Source of the DNA: Amylostereum areolatum
Lineage: Eukaryota > Basidiomycota > Agaricomycetes > Russulales > Stereaceae
DNA: 64,000 bases
Assembly (NCBI GenBank): GCA_012932865.1
Contig: SAXG01000077.1
Coordinates: 1 to 64,000 of the forward strand
Direction of reading: 5' to 3'
Shown: positions 30,426 through 41,323 of the stretch, piece by piece
Layout: each line of letters starts with the position of its first letter
How positions within the stretch are numbered: the stretch's first letter is position 1
The notes under the pieces: generated by a model
Databases searched by the model: none
What the model was told of the DNA's origin: nothing
What the model saw: the letters and a program-made list of their open reading frames with translations, nothing else
Program-made: the position numbers and the translations under genes

Positions 30426-32570
30426 AAATCCTGCGATTCCAGGATGTCCTTCAACAGTGCTACTGCCTGCTCCTTGCCTTCCACGTCCAGATCCTTCAGC
30501 TGGCGAGTGATTGCCGCGATGGTTTTGGACGGGTCGGGAGCTGCTTTTGCAGTGGGTGGAGCCGTGCTCGTCAGTGGGGGAGGGGCCTTAGATTCAGTCT
30601 CCACTGCGCCCACCCGTCGCGCGCTCGAGTCGCGGTTGGGGCAGTCGCGGAAGACGTGACCAGCCTGTCGACACATGAAGCACCTGCCCTCACGCATCAT
30701 CTTTGCGCGCTCATCGTCTGTCAGCTTTGCAGGGCAGGTCGAGGTGTTGGTGAAGGCGCCGACTCGGCGTGACAAGGAGTCGTTGGCCGAACCGTTCGAG
30801 GTGGGCGCGACAGCCCCCTTGGACTGACTGCTCTTCCTCTCCGGGTTCTCCTCGAGCCATTGGTGGTTGATGCGGCGGGCGCGCTCCTTCCACTCCACGA
30901 GGTCAGTGGGGAATGGGTATGACCGGGCCACCTGCTTGCTGAGTTCTCGCTGCAGTCCTTTCTTGAAGAAGTGGATCAGTGCCTCCTCGTCGTACTCCGT
31001 CATAGTTGCCAGCAGTTCAAACTCGGTGATGAAGTCAGTGACATCCCGAGTAGTCATCGTGAGCTCGTTGATCTTACGCTGGGCCTCCGTCTTCGGTTCG
31101 ATGGGTACAAAGTCCCAACCAAACCTGTCCGAAAGCTCCTTGTAGGTGCTGTAGTGGAGCTTTGGGGGTGTTTCACCGGAGTCCTCGGCTTCTTCCTTCT
31201 TGTCCTTGTCGGCAAAGAGCTCCATGTGGCGGTGCATTGCCCAGGAGTTCGCTGTGTCTCCCTCCATCAGGCTGAGGAGGAGCATCATCTTGGCATCATC
31301 TGTAGTGTAAACATCTTTGTTAACACGAAGGAACATGCGGAGCTCTAGGGCGAATCGGAGGGTGTCGCGTCTGTCGCCCTTGAAGGGCTTCGGCTTGGGG
31401 CCGAGCTCGCGCTTGGAGGTGGTCGAGGGTTTGGTTTCTTCGTTGGGCATTTTGTCAGCGGGGAGGGCGATGTCGAGGGATCGGGTGAAGGCTGCTTCTT
31501 GTTGGCGTCGGAGTTCCTTGCGATGTTCTTCAACTTTGTCAAGCTCGATTTGGACTTCATGCACGACTTGGAAGTCGAGGGGTGTGACGAGTTCCTGGTT
31601 GTGTCTCCAAAACCAGAGATCCTGAACAGGGTTGGTACCAGAGGGCTGCCACTCAACTACTGTGCGCCCTGGTGTTCCTTGCTGGTTTCGTCGATACGCG
31701 TACCACTTCTTGGTGACGCTGTCAAACTTGAATCCCCTAGGGGGGAGAGGACAGTGGATCAGCGGGGCGGTGGGGAAGAGGATGCGGGTGGGTCAAGGAA
31801 GGCGGTGAGGACGTCGGTTGCAAGATCAAAGTCTTCGTCTGTGAGATAGTTGCCTCCTTGAAAGTACCAGTCTTGCCTGCTTTCTTCGGGAGGGTTGTGG
31901 GCCCAATATACCGGTATCTTGGTGTCTAGGGAGGTGAGGACGGAGTACTCGTATGGACAATAGTCACGGAAGATACCCGGGGGGAATGCGGGGGTGGGGG
32001 ACGGGTGAAGGTTTGGGAAGCGATGGTTCTAGAAGAAGTCGGCCGCGACGGGGCGACGACCGAGGAGTTTCTGGGTGAGGTAGCCGGATTTTACAGCCTG
32101 GCGGATCTTGTGTTCGAGGTGACGGTGGCGGAGGGTCTCGCCCTTGATAGTGGGACGGAGAACTGGTGGCAGGGTGGATTCCGGTGTGGGGATTGCGAAA
32201 TTGTAGACAGTGGAGAAGTTGTGTCGGATGATTGATGGAGGTAGATGGGTGTTGCAGCAGGTGTGCCAGGTAGGGGAGTGAATCGAGAACTCGAACCGGT
32301 TCCGATCTACGTCAAAGCACGCAACGACACGAGCATAGAGGCAGAGGATTGTCTGCCTACCGTGATCGTGATTCCAGTGCCACTCGTATATGCGGCAATT
32401 GACTCTGTGGACCTTCCAGGTATGTTCCCTATAGAGGAGTTCGAGAGCTCGTATGCGATCAACAGTGGCCACATTTGCTCAGGGCCAGGGGAAGGGGGCG
32501 TTGCGATCGGGGTTGAATGCTTAGAGATTGAAGGTGAGAAAGATCGGTTCGGCGGTGGGTTCCAGGGTGG
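30422..32570 (-). pseudogene. gag: Gypsy-1 Gag
   Basis: The main frame (31564-30422, 380 codons) has the Gag core with KPFKGDRRDTLRFALELRMF and WDFVPIEPKTEAQRKI, an SKG-rich linker and a zinc knuckle (CFMCRQAGHVFRDC). Upstream, the same kind of coding continues through LTDEDFDLATDVLTAFL and a 147-codon frame (32472-32029) ending at a TAG, so the N-terminus is split by one or two disabling changes. Confidence 0.75.
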
Positions 32571-32649
32571 GGGTTTTTAACATCGTAGAGACGGCAAGGG
32601 AGGTATAGGGGAGAGGGGTGCGAGGTAGGTGTAGGGTAGACTGTCCAGG

Positions 32650-33071
32650 TGTCAGAAATGCAGTTTATGAGACCAAAGGAACCGCCTAAGTCGCGATGAT
32701 GGGAGGAGCGAGGGAAACAAATGGATTCGAGAGTGCCGGGTCTAGGGTAGTGCAGTACAAGCTACAGTACCGTATGATGAGATGGACAGTCTAAGGAAAA
32801 GGGAAAAGAGATACTGTCCTTATATACAAGTGGGAACGATGATGCGATGCGATGCGATAGTGGTGCGAGCGGGGGGAACAATAAGAAAGGAGTCATGGGG
32901 CGGAGGTCGGAAGTACAGAGCAATGATGTCATAGATAAGGATGCGGAACCCCGTTCGGAAGTCCGGGCAATGACGTCGTTGGAGCATGTGATGTGAAGGA
33001 AAGTCATGTGCCGTGACGTGTCGCGTGTACAAGGTCTGCAAACAAAGAGAGAAATGGAACGATCCGTGACA
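32650..33071 (-). mobile_element. 5' LTR of gypsy-1
   Basis: 422 bp bounded by TGTCAG (32650) and CGTGACA (33071), giving TGTCA/TGACA terminal inverted bases. The minus strand carries a TATA box (GTATATAAGG, near 32820). Inward of the LTR, CCTGGACAGTCTACCC is the candidate primer binding site. The outer end touches the copia sequence CATTATGTCTGAC directly. Confidence 0.7.
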
Positions 33072-33075
33072 CATT

Positions 33076-34001
33076 ATGTCTGACTCTATCCCCAAAATCG
33101 ACGCTCTTACCAGCCAAAACTACAAGGACTGGTCAAACGAGGTCCTGGCCTGGCTCCAGACCAAGGGCTGGGACACTGTAGTGCTGGGGGAGACGTCCAA
33201 GCTGGCGGATACTGCTGCTGCCGCCCTCAAGGAGTACACCTTGATCTGCTCCAAGGCTGGGGGTGTGATTTACCTCCTCATCTCTAAGGACTAGCGAGGC
33301 CCTGTGGACGACCTTAGGCGCAACATCCCAGCTATGTGGACAAAGCTCGAGGCGCTGCACGTCAAGAAGGCGCCTGGCACGCGTTTCAACACGTATGACG
33401 ACCTCTTCAATGTCCGCAAAAAGGAGGACGAGTCCCTGCTTGCTATGGCGACGCGAGTGGACGATGCTATGCGTCGCATTTGCTCCCTGCGCCCTGCATC
33501 TCTCACCCTCGAGGAGCTCGACAAGGAGCTCACCACCATGGCGTACATCCGTGCCCTCCCCTCAGAGTACTCCTCCTTCGTCTCGTCCCTCCTCCTGCTT
33601 GAGAAGCTCGACCCTGTCAGCGTCAAGAATGTGTTTGTGCGCGAGGAGACCAACAGGGAGCGCAACCCCGAGTTCTTCAAGCCGGATGCCTCGTCTGCGC
33701 TCAGTGCATTGTCCTCTGGCGCGTCTGGAAAGGCCAAGGGGCAGGCCTCGCGTCCACGTCTCACTTGTGCGTTCTGCAAGAAGAGCGGGCACAAGGAGAA
33801 GACCTGCTACCAGAAGCAGATCAAGGACCTGCGTTCGCGCCTTGGGGACAAGGCCAATGCCGCGTCCTTGTCGTCTGACGGCTTCAACCCTGCTGGCGAA
33901 CACGCTGGCAGCGCTGCATCCGCAAGTATCGCTCCTTCCGACCCCCTCTCGCCGATGCTGACGTCGATTGGAATGCAGACACCGGCGCCACGTCTCATAT
34001 G
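33076..34001 (+). pseudogene. gag: Copia Gag
   Basis: Starts MSDSIPKIDALTSQNYKDW. A TAG at 33292-33294 stands where the sister copy at 18.4 kb has Gln (KDQRG). The remainder has ALPSEYSSFVSSLLLLEKLD and the zinc knuckle CAFCKKSGHKEKTC. A frame change near 33955 leads into the protease. Confidence 0.85.
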
Positions 34002-35270
34002 ACCCCGCATCGCCACTTCTTCACCTCCTACCGTCCCCTTCGCACGCCCATTCGCCTCGCAGACGGAAACACGGTGTACAGTGCAGGAGTCGGCTCAGTG
34101 GTGTTCAATCCGGTTGTAGCAGGAACGGCGCAGGGTGCCGTCGAGTTTACTAGAGTCCTCCATGTTCCCCATCTTTGCAATAATCTCCTCTCTGTCCTCT
34201 ACCTTGCGAAGCATAAGGCATTCGTCGTCACCATCAAGGGGAGCCATGTCTCCTTCGCTAAGGACAGTGCTGTGTGGTTCACAGCGACGATCAACGATGC
34301 GAATACCGCCTATCTCGACGGATCCACCTCTACAGCGTCGCATTATGCCCTATCCGCCGCACTCGCTGCCTCCACGCCGCTCGATGCGTCCCTATGGCAC
34401 CGCCGCCTTGCGCACTTCAACCACGCTGGCCTCCAGCGCATAGTGCGCGAGAACCTCGTCACCGGTCTCGTCTTCAACTTGTTAGAGAAGCCCGACCCTA
34501 TCTGCGAGCCCTGCCTTGCCGGCAAGATGCATGCTGACCTGTTCCCCTCCTCTACTACCGTCTACACAAAGTGCTTCGCCCTTGTCCACTCCGACCTGCA
34601 TGGTCCGCTGCCAGTCCGCACCGCCTCTGGCTATCGCTACTGGGTCCTCTACATCGACGCAGCCTCGTGTTTCTACGCCGTCTACCTGCTTCGCAAGAAG
34701 TCGGACCAGTACGAGGCGTTCAAGGACTTCAAAGCGTGGGCCGAGAAGCAGACAGGTGAGAAGCTGCTCGCGCTGCAGGAAAACAAGGGGGGCGAGTACA
34801 TGGGTCGCAACATGGACGAGTTCTGTTCGCTGCACGGGATCGAGCGCCATCATACGACGCACAATTTCCCTCAGCAGAATGGCGTGGCGGAGCGCGCAAA
34901 TCGCACCATTGAGGAGGGCGTCACTGCGATGCTTGCGGAGTCCGGCCTGCCTGCGTCTTTCTAGGGAGAAGCGCTCAGTGCCTACATCCACGTCCACAAC
35001 CGCCTCCCCACCACCGCTATCAAGGCGTGCACCACGCCCTTCGAGCTCTGGCACGGGTCCAAGCCGGATGTGAGCTATCTGCACGTGTGGGGATGCACCA
35101 CATACGTCCACATCCAGCACGACAAGTGCAAGGGCCTGCAGCCGCACATGGTGAAGGCTGCCTTCATCGGGTACCCCGAGGGGTACAAAGGCTGGAAGTT
35201 CTGGGACCCCATAGCGAAGAAGGTCATCATTTGCGAGCGTGCCAACTTTGACGAGCGCGATTTCTCTCAC
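33955..35270 (+). pseudogene. Copia protease and integrase
   Basis: The protease active site is NADTGATSHMT (about 33973). LWHRRLAHFNHAGL and CEPCLAGKM form the HHCC zinc domain of integrase. The core has VHSDLHGPL (first Asp) and HHTTHNFPQQNGVAERANRT (Glu). The second Asp position reads QENKGGEY (Asn, 34782-34784), whereas the copia fragment at 37.4 kb keeps Asp. A TAG (34962-34964) replaces Trp after ESGLPASF. The integrase C-terminal part (LHVWGCTTYVH, GYKGWKFWD) is in the next frame. Confidence 0.85.
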
Positions 35271-36765
35271 TCCAGGCTCAACAAGCCGCTCCTGCCCTCG
35301 CCTTCTACTCCCCTCTTCCCTCCTTCGCCTCCATCGGAGCCTGCTCCCTCTCAGCTAGTGCTGGATGCCGGGGGAGACGACGACTCGCCCTCTGCTGAGC
35401 AAGACGAGCCTGATCTGCCTCCAGCTCTGCCTGCTGATGAGCACGAGCATGATGTTGATCAGGATGCGGCCGATCCCGCTCCTGCGCCGCCTGCAGCCGA
35501 TCCTGCACCTCCCTCTCCACATGCGGGTCCTTCGCGGCCTGCCCCTCGAGGGAGGAAGCGCGCCGCCTCACTCCCGGGTCCTCTGCGCCGTAGCACGCGC
35601 GATGCCGTGGTCAAGGCACGATCGAACAGCTGGCAGCCTCAATCAGTGCCCTCCAAGGCGAAAGTGCGCGAGCCGCTTCCTACAGTCGAATCCGACATGG
35701 AGGACAATGCTCACAGTAACTCTCCTGAGCCATGGGCGAATGATGACATCTACTTCGCACAGGAGACGCCTGAGGCCACCTTTGCCATCCACACCGCGTT
35801 GGAGACCGCCCTGCTATCCGCAGATGGCAAGCCACTCTCCTACAGGCAGGCTATGCAGTGTCCGGACGCGGAGATGTGGCTTGCAGCGTGCAGAGAGGAG
35901 CTCGACGTGCATGCAGCCAACGGCACCTGGGCTATCGCTTCCCTTCCCTCTGGCGCGCATGCCGTCGCATCGCGCTGGGTCTTCAAGGTCAAGCGCAAGG
36001 AGGACGGCTCCATCGAGCGCTACAAGGTGCACGTCGTCGCCAAGGGCTTTGCCCAGCGTCCTGGCTTCGACTACTTCGAGACCTTCGCTCCCACTGCCAA
36101 GCTCCAGGCCATTCGCACCGTGCTCGCCCTCGCCGCCGTCGAGGATCTCCACCTGCGCTCCATCGACATCTCCCATGCCTTCATCAATGGCGACCTCGAT
36201 GCGGAGGTCTACATGAAGCAGCCTGAAGGCTTTGAGGAGGGTCCTCCTGGCGCGGTCTGCAAGCTGCAGAAGTCGATCTATGGCCTCAAGCAGGCTGCTC
36301 GCCTGTGGAAGATCAAGCTGATGGAGGTCCTGTGCAACAAGATGGGATTTTGCTACATCTACAGCGACACGTCAATCTACGTGCTCCAGCGCGACACTGT
36401 GCGCATTCTCCTCCCTGTCTTTGTCGACAATGGCACCCTGGCGTCGAATTTGGAGCCCGTTCTCGACGGGATCATCACCACTCTTTGCAATGCGCAACCT
36501 GCTCTCTGAGTTTGGCTACACAGTCGAGGGTGCTTCGCTCCTGTACTCGGACAACCAGTCGTCTATCAACATCTCGAAGAATCCTGAGCATTATGGGCGC
36601 ATGAAGCACCTCGACTTGCGCTTCTACTGGCTGCGAGACGAAGTGGAGGCCGGCCGGATTGTTCTCAAGTTTGTGGGGACAAACGAGATGCCGGCCGACA
36701 TCCTGACAAAGGCTTTGCCTCGGGAGCGCGTGGTGCGCTGCAGGGAGATGATGGGACTTGAGTAG
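35270..36765 (+). pseudogene. pol: Copia reverse transcriptase and RNase H
   Basis: A Pro/Ala/Asp-rich linker (about 35280-35700) precedes the RT: AACREELDVHAANGTWAI, SRWVFKVKRKEDGSIERYK, IDISHAFINGDLDAEVYMKQ and QKSIYGLKQAARLWK. The catalytic YVDD is FVDN (Asn at 36429-36431). After PVLDGIITTL about 150-200 expected residues are missing and the frame shifts. The RNase H end is kept (LLYSDNQSSINISKNP, KHLDLRFYWLRDEV, ADILTKALP). Confidence 0.85.
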
Positions 36766-36784
36766 GCATCTCATCACGGGGGAG

Positions 36785-37235
36785 TGTTGAAGATATTCAT
36801 TTATGTCTGATTTCTACGCCTTTATTCCGTTCTATCTCCCTTCTATTCGCTTCTATCCCGCTCCATTCACCCTATTGCTGCCTCATTCCGCGTCTATACC
36901 CTCACATGCCCTCTCCGCTTCACCTACTGTACCCATTTGTACTGTACTTACTGTAGTTCAGCCTGAGCTAGCTTCCCTAGCTTCAGTTTCGAGTTAGTTA
37001 CCGCTTTAGGTCGATTCTCGGCTTATTCCGAATTTCCTCCCACGCTCCGTGGCCTCTACCTGCAGCCACACGCGTCTGCTCCTCCTCAGTTGCTCATTCT
37101 GTGCTGCAGGTATGCCCTTTGCTTGTTTCTGTCTTGTTTCTCAGTTGCTCATTCTGTGCTGCAGCAATCCGCTGTTTGTGTCAGTTCTGAGCGTCCCTAG
37201 CTAGTTGGCTAGCCCCTTCAACTGCGACTTCAACA
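36785..37235 (+). mobile_element. 3' LTR of the copia element (A9)
   Basis: 451-bp LTR-A starting TGTTGAAG directly after the purine tract ACGGGGGAG and ending CTTCAACA. This position identifies LTR-A as the LTR of this copia family. Confidence 0.95.
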
Positions 37236-37602
37236 GGTAGCGGCAGTGGGAAGGCGGTTGCGGACGTGGATGTAGGCACTGAGCGCTTCTCCCCAGAAAG
37301 ATGCAGGTAGGGATGCCCTCCTCAAAGGTGCGATTAGCATGCTCCACCATGCCGTTCTGCTGAGGGTGATTGCACGTCATATGATGGCGCTCGATTCCAT
37401 GCAGTGTCCATGTTGTGACCCATGTACTCGCCCCCCTTGTCGTCCTGCAGCGTGAGCAGCTTCTTGCCTGTCTGGTTCTCAGCCCACACTTTTAGAGGAC
37501 CCGATAGCGATAGCCGAGGTGGTGCGGACTGGAAGCGGACCATGCAGGTCGGAGTGGACGAGGGCGAGGCGCTTTATGTAGACAGTGGCAGAGGAGGGGA
37601 AC
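37236..37602 (-). mobile_element. Copia integrase fragment, opposite orientation
   Basis: The minus strand encodes LKVWAENQTGKKLLTLQDDKGGEYMGHNMD and neighbouring integrase sequence with several small deletions. It retains Asp at the second catalytic position (37438-37446). It abuts LTR-A9 on the left and a solo TRIM LTR on the right. Confidence 0.8.
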
Positions 37603-37811
37603 TGTTGATAACACAGAGGGACCTTCAGTCATAAAGTGAAACACAAAGTGGACTGGCCGGGGATTGAACCCAGGACCTCCCATATTCTAGAAGGGTGCTC
37701 TAACCAACTGAGCTACCTGTCCAATAGTGGGAACAGGTTGGCAGTTGATATAGAGGATATCACTGAGCTCTGATTGTGTGCAACAGGCCAGAGCTTAGCC
37801 TTATTTCAACA
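37603..37811 (-). mobile_element. Solo TRIM LTR
   Basis: A 209-bp LTR (one substitution in the terminus, TGTTGATAAC). Flanks GGAAC and AAGGC do not match, so it marks a rearranged junction between copia debris and the T2 region. Confidence 0.88.
37649..37722 (-). tRNA. tRNA-like sequence in a solo TRIM LTR
   Basis: Same 74-nt module; A and B boxes intact. Confidence 0.55.
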
Positions 37812-37974
37812 AAGGCATGATATAGGAAAGTATGTCTGGACGGCGAAAATGAGGTGAGCGTTGAGTTTGTGCATTTGTCATGCAGAATGCCAGCGCACAC
37901 TTCCTTTCTTCGACCTGCACAAGCCTTCCACAGGCCTACTGTCCCTCATCCTCACCCCCTTCTCCATTTCCTAT

Positions 37975-39278
37975 GCCTCCTAAACCAAAGCCAGTCATTA
38001 ATTTATCTGCTCACATGACAGCGGAGACCGCACCTGGCGGCCCAAAGAAAAATGTATCAGTATTTCCTCGACAGCAGCACTGAAAGTGACGACTCCCAAG
38101 AATCCCATCCTGCTGAAGAGCACACCCACTGGTGGCAACAACGAGGATACTGACAGGAGGGTTAGCACACGTAAGAGCACCTAGGTTGACTACCATACCC
38201 TTGCGGGGAAGGGGCAACCCCGTTGTACCGGAGCTCAAGTTGCTGCTACGAAGAAGGCAAAGCTCCAAGAGTGTTGTGATGTGGAGGCTGAGCGGGAGGC
38301 CCGAGTTCAAGACTTTGCTGAGTTTGAAAGTTTGGTAGAGGAGAGGCATGCTGAGGAGAAGAACATAGCCGCAGACCCCCCAATGGTGTTGCGTACAAAG
38401 GTCGTCCGGAAACAGCATTATCTGGGTTCGTTGGATGACGAACCTGAGCCCAAGAGACTCGGTGGCGAGGTGAAGGCTTTTTTTTGTTTAGTTTGTCGGC
38501 TTATTAACAGTCAACCACAGGGAGAATCCTTACCAGAGTACGGGATCGTGCGGTAGCGGTGCCGACATCTATATGGGACAGCCTGAGGAATATTATCGGA
38601 TGGTACCTACCCGGTATACTGACCGAACAGTGACAGGTATCTCTTGGTCTCTTCTTTGTAGTGGAACACAACTTACTGATACCAGTGGGACCCTCCAAGA
38701 CCATCTAGATAAGCAACACCATGGACAATGGCATGCCGCACGACATCATTCTTTCCCCTGCCAGCTGGAGGAAAAGCGGCCATCTCTTTCGCGAGGAGGC
38801 TCACTTGTGGTTAAGGAAAGTCCGTGAGCATGCGATGGTCGCCAGTGCAATCTTGGTGATGGTGCACCCGAAGATGGCGTGCCTTTGCCGCCAGGCTCTC
38901 GTCGAGATGTGTACCACTGATGAACTTGACAAGTCCCTCCAGATCTGGGGGTTTTACACACCGATCATTTCCGTCATCGTGAACCGGGAGTCTCCGATCC
39001 ATTGCGACACATGGAGCTCACACCGTTGTCTGTACAACATGCTGGTATCATGCGGCGGATGCCCCCAGACTATCCTCGAACTACCTATGTTTGAATTACG
39101 GTGTCAATACCTCCCAGGCTCTATGGCCTTCTTCTCCGGCGCTGTTGTTGCCCACAGGGTGTTGCACATAGAAGAAGATTGACTGTCTCTTGCTGGGTAC
39201 ATGAAGCTTGAATTGCTTGACCACCTTGGCATTCCTCATCCAACCTCTTATGTTACCATTGACCTCCTCGCTTCGTAA
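37975..39278 (+). pseudogene. T2: TET/JBP-like dioxygenase pseudogene
   Basis: An N-terminal exon starts MPPKPKPVINLSAHM (37975) and continues, after a frame change, through a Glu-rich helical stretch (EAEREARVQDFAEFESLVEE) to about 38470. After an intron the second part reads TLLRNIIGWYLPG-like sequence, then WRKSGHLFREEAHLWLRKV. The oxygenase core follows: HCDTW (HxD, 39000-39008), LELPMFELRCQYLPGSMAFF and AHRVL (distal His, 39153-39155). A stop follows EED at about 39180, and the frame runs on to 39278 (YMKLELLDHLGIPHP). T2 is a paralogue of T1 in layout and motif order. Iron ligands are kept but frameshifts and stops make it a pseudogene. Confidence 0.65.
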
Positions 39279-39477
39279 TTGGCTTTTCTCACTGTCACAA
39301 CCACAAGGTGCATTCCTGGTACACAGCCCCCATCCTCCTTAGTGCCTCTACCAGACGATACTGCTAGGCCCCCTACGCTGTTACAATCCTAGGTCTAATA
39401 CTGTATCTAGTATTCCCTAATTTTCTGTACCCTCCTCCCTGTCACGAGTAGCCCTGTTCAGATTGTCAGTGAAAATA

Positions 39478-40181
39478 GGGAGCTTCACAGTGCCATTTTA
39501 GAGGCCGTTTTAGAGCTCGTTTTTGAATCTGTTTTCGCATGCATCTCAGAGGCCTCATTCCCACGAGCATGGTTTCCCTTGCGCAATTTCAAAAATGCCT
39601 CCCTGAACCTATGCTAGGATTGATTTGTCAGCTCCGGGGAGCAACTGGGGGGCTCCGAAAACGAGTTCAACTCTAAACGGCTTGTTTTCAAACTCGTTTT
39701 GAAGCCACGTGATGCCTCGCGCCGAGACACTGTGCCGTCGGAGCTCCTGGAGGAGAGGCGGCCATTACAAACAAGGTCTGTTGCATACCGTGTATTATTA
39801 TATTTAAGACCAGTGATGCATCTATTAACTAAGAATATGATGAATTGTGCAAAAATGAAACTGTTTGTAGCCTTTTGCATGTTGCAAGTGGGTATGGTAC
39901 TGTGCCGCTTCACACGGCAGCCTTACCTTTCAAGCACCGATGAAGAGTGCCGAGATGTCGCTGAAAGCAGCCCTAAAACGACGCTGAAGCGGGTCCGTTT
40001 CCGGAGTTTGCCGTGGCTAGTATTTACTTATGGACCAATAGAAATTCTTCCTCAAGTGACCCTTAAATCTTACTTTTCGATTTCACCTTCAACCGTGGGA
40101 ATGAGACCTCTGAGACGCGCGCGAAAACGGATTCGAAAGTGAGCTCTAAAATGGCCTCTAAAACGGCACTGTGAAGCTCCC
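39478..40181. mobile_element. 704-bp TIR element (non-autonomous DNA transposon)
   Basis: Terminal inverted repeats of about 100 bp: both ends start GGGAGCTTCACAGTGCC, and similarity continues through TTTTAGAGCTC and CAGAGG-CTCATTCCCACG. A TA dinucleotide flanks each side (39476-39477 and 40182-40183), as in Tc1/mariner-type insertions. A 147-codon frame inside (39699-40142) has no recognised domain and overlaps the right repeat. Confidence 0.75.
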
Positions 40182-40183
40182 TA

Positions 40184-41041
40184 ATGAAAGCTGACGGGGG
40201 TATACACGTACGATGTGACATGGGCTGCATGATGGGGACGGAGACCCATGTTGTGCACTAGATTACCGTTCAGTCTCCAGACCCGTGGAGATGACAACAA
40301 CAGGTTGATGGCTTCAAAGGCAGTACAGGCTGTGTGGCGGGAGGAGGTATACTGATGATTGAGATATTGCCATGGTATCTCACACGTCTCCCCGTCATTG
40401 ATAGGAGTTCTACTGGGGATAAGTTTTTTGGAACGAGCAAAAAAAATGTTTCACGCACTGCACGCACACCCATCGTGTATGCTCACACATATGAATGAGC
40501 ATGATTGTTGATGGGATGGATGGAATCCTCTCCGAGAGTGAGACAAAGCTGCTGCCAGAAGGCGTTATTCAGGGCGTCAGCAGCGAGCAAGGTAGAGAGG
40601 CCATGGAAATAAGAGAGAGAAGGAAAGGGTAGAGAAAGACGAATGCAACTTAGGGAAATGGGTCACGACAGACTTTGCACCATGTGACATGGACTTCTGT
40701 CGTGATTGGCATCAACTATTGGTGCTCGCTTCATATGCTAGTTGCACAAGTCGGCAGGAACAAAGAGTGTGAGTCTACCCCCTACCTCGTGTCCTCCCAT
40801 CGCATTCTCCCATGGGTACCAAGACAGTCACAAGAAGAAGAGTTTCCATCAGTAGCAAACAGTTGTTGAGACTGATAGAAGCTTCCACACAAAACCCAAG
40901 GACAAGGCTTACAAGCGGGTGGGCACGCCGAGCACTCCTCATGCAACACCCAAGAAACGATGACTAGATGTGGTGGATTTCCACCAGGACAAGGGGGGGC
41001 TATTCCCCCGCCGGACTTTGGAGTAGCCGGACATGGGAACA
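40184..41041. other. No recognisable gene
   Basis: Short frames only, none with a recognised domain. Confidence 0.4.
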
Positions 41042-41250
41042 TGTTGAAATAAGGCTAAGCCTTGGCCTATTACACACAATCAGAGCTCAGTGATATCCTC
41101 TACATCAACTACCAACCTGTTCCCACTATCAGACAGGTAGCTCAGTTGGTTAGAGCACCCTACTAGAATACGGGAGGTCCTGGGTTCAATCCCTGGCCAA
41201 TCCACTTTGTGTTTCACTTTATGACTGAAGGTCCCTCTGTGTTTTTAATA
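41042..41250 (+). mobile_element. Diverged solo TRIM LTR
   Basis: TGTTGAAAT to TTTTTAATA: about 209 bp with more substitutions than other copies, including the terminal CA. Target duplication GAACA (41037-41041 and 41251-41255). An older insertion. Confidence 0.9.
41131..41204 (+). tRNA. Degenerate tRNA-like sequence in the diverged TRIM LTR
   Basis: A box TAGCTCAGTTGG and B box GGTTCAATCC are unchanged although acceptor and anticodon stems have further mismatches. Confidence 0.45.
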
Positions 41251-41323
41251 GAACATGCCAGATATCGCGATATGCGGTGTAGACCTATTGCAGAGGCCTA
41301 GAGGATAGGTGTGCTGCACTTCC

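Larger units (their letters stand above)
28020..33071 (-). mobile_element. Ty3/gypsy-1 element lacking integrase and 3' LTR
   Basis: Minus-strand order: 5' LTR, gag, protease, reverse transcriptase, RNase H. Homology ends shortly after SRRPDHKDG, before integrase, where it abuts the truncated Harbinger element. Gag and RT frames are long and largely intact, so the element is fairly young. Confidence 0.85.
33072..37235 (+). mobile_element. Ty1/copia element lacking its 5' LTR
   Basis: Homology to the copia copy at 18.7 kb begins at CATTATG, just upstream of the gag start; leader and 5' LTR are missing and gypsy-1 lies there instead. Gag, protease, integrase, RT and RNase H follow in copia order, then the purine tract ACGGGGGAG and a complete 3' LTR. 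Two nonsense codons, catalytic substitutions and a deletion between RT and RNase H make it inactive. Confidence 0.9.

Noticed and set aside
35305..36176. Long minus-strand frames opposite copia pol
   Set aside because: They are antisense shadows of the copia linker and RT, which have clear motifs on the plus strand.
39447..39477. Harbinger terminal repeat (CCCTGTTCAG) left of the 704-bp element
   Set aside because: The ten-base match to the Harbinger end at 25845 has no matching inverted copy on the right side; the supported repeats start at GGGAGCTTC.
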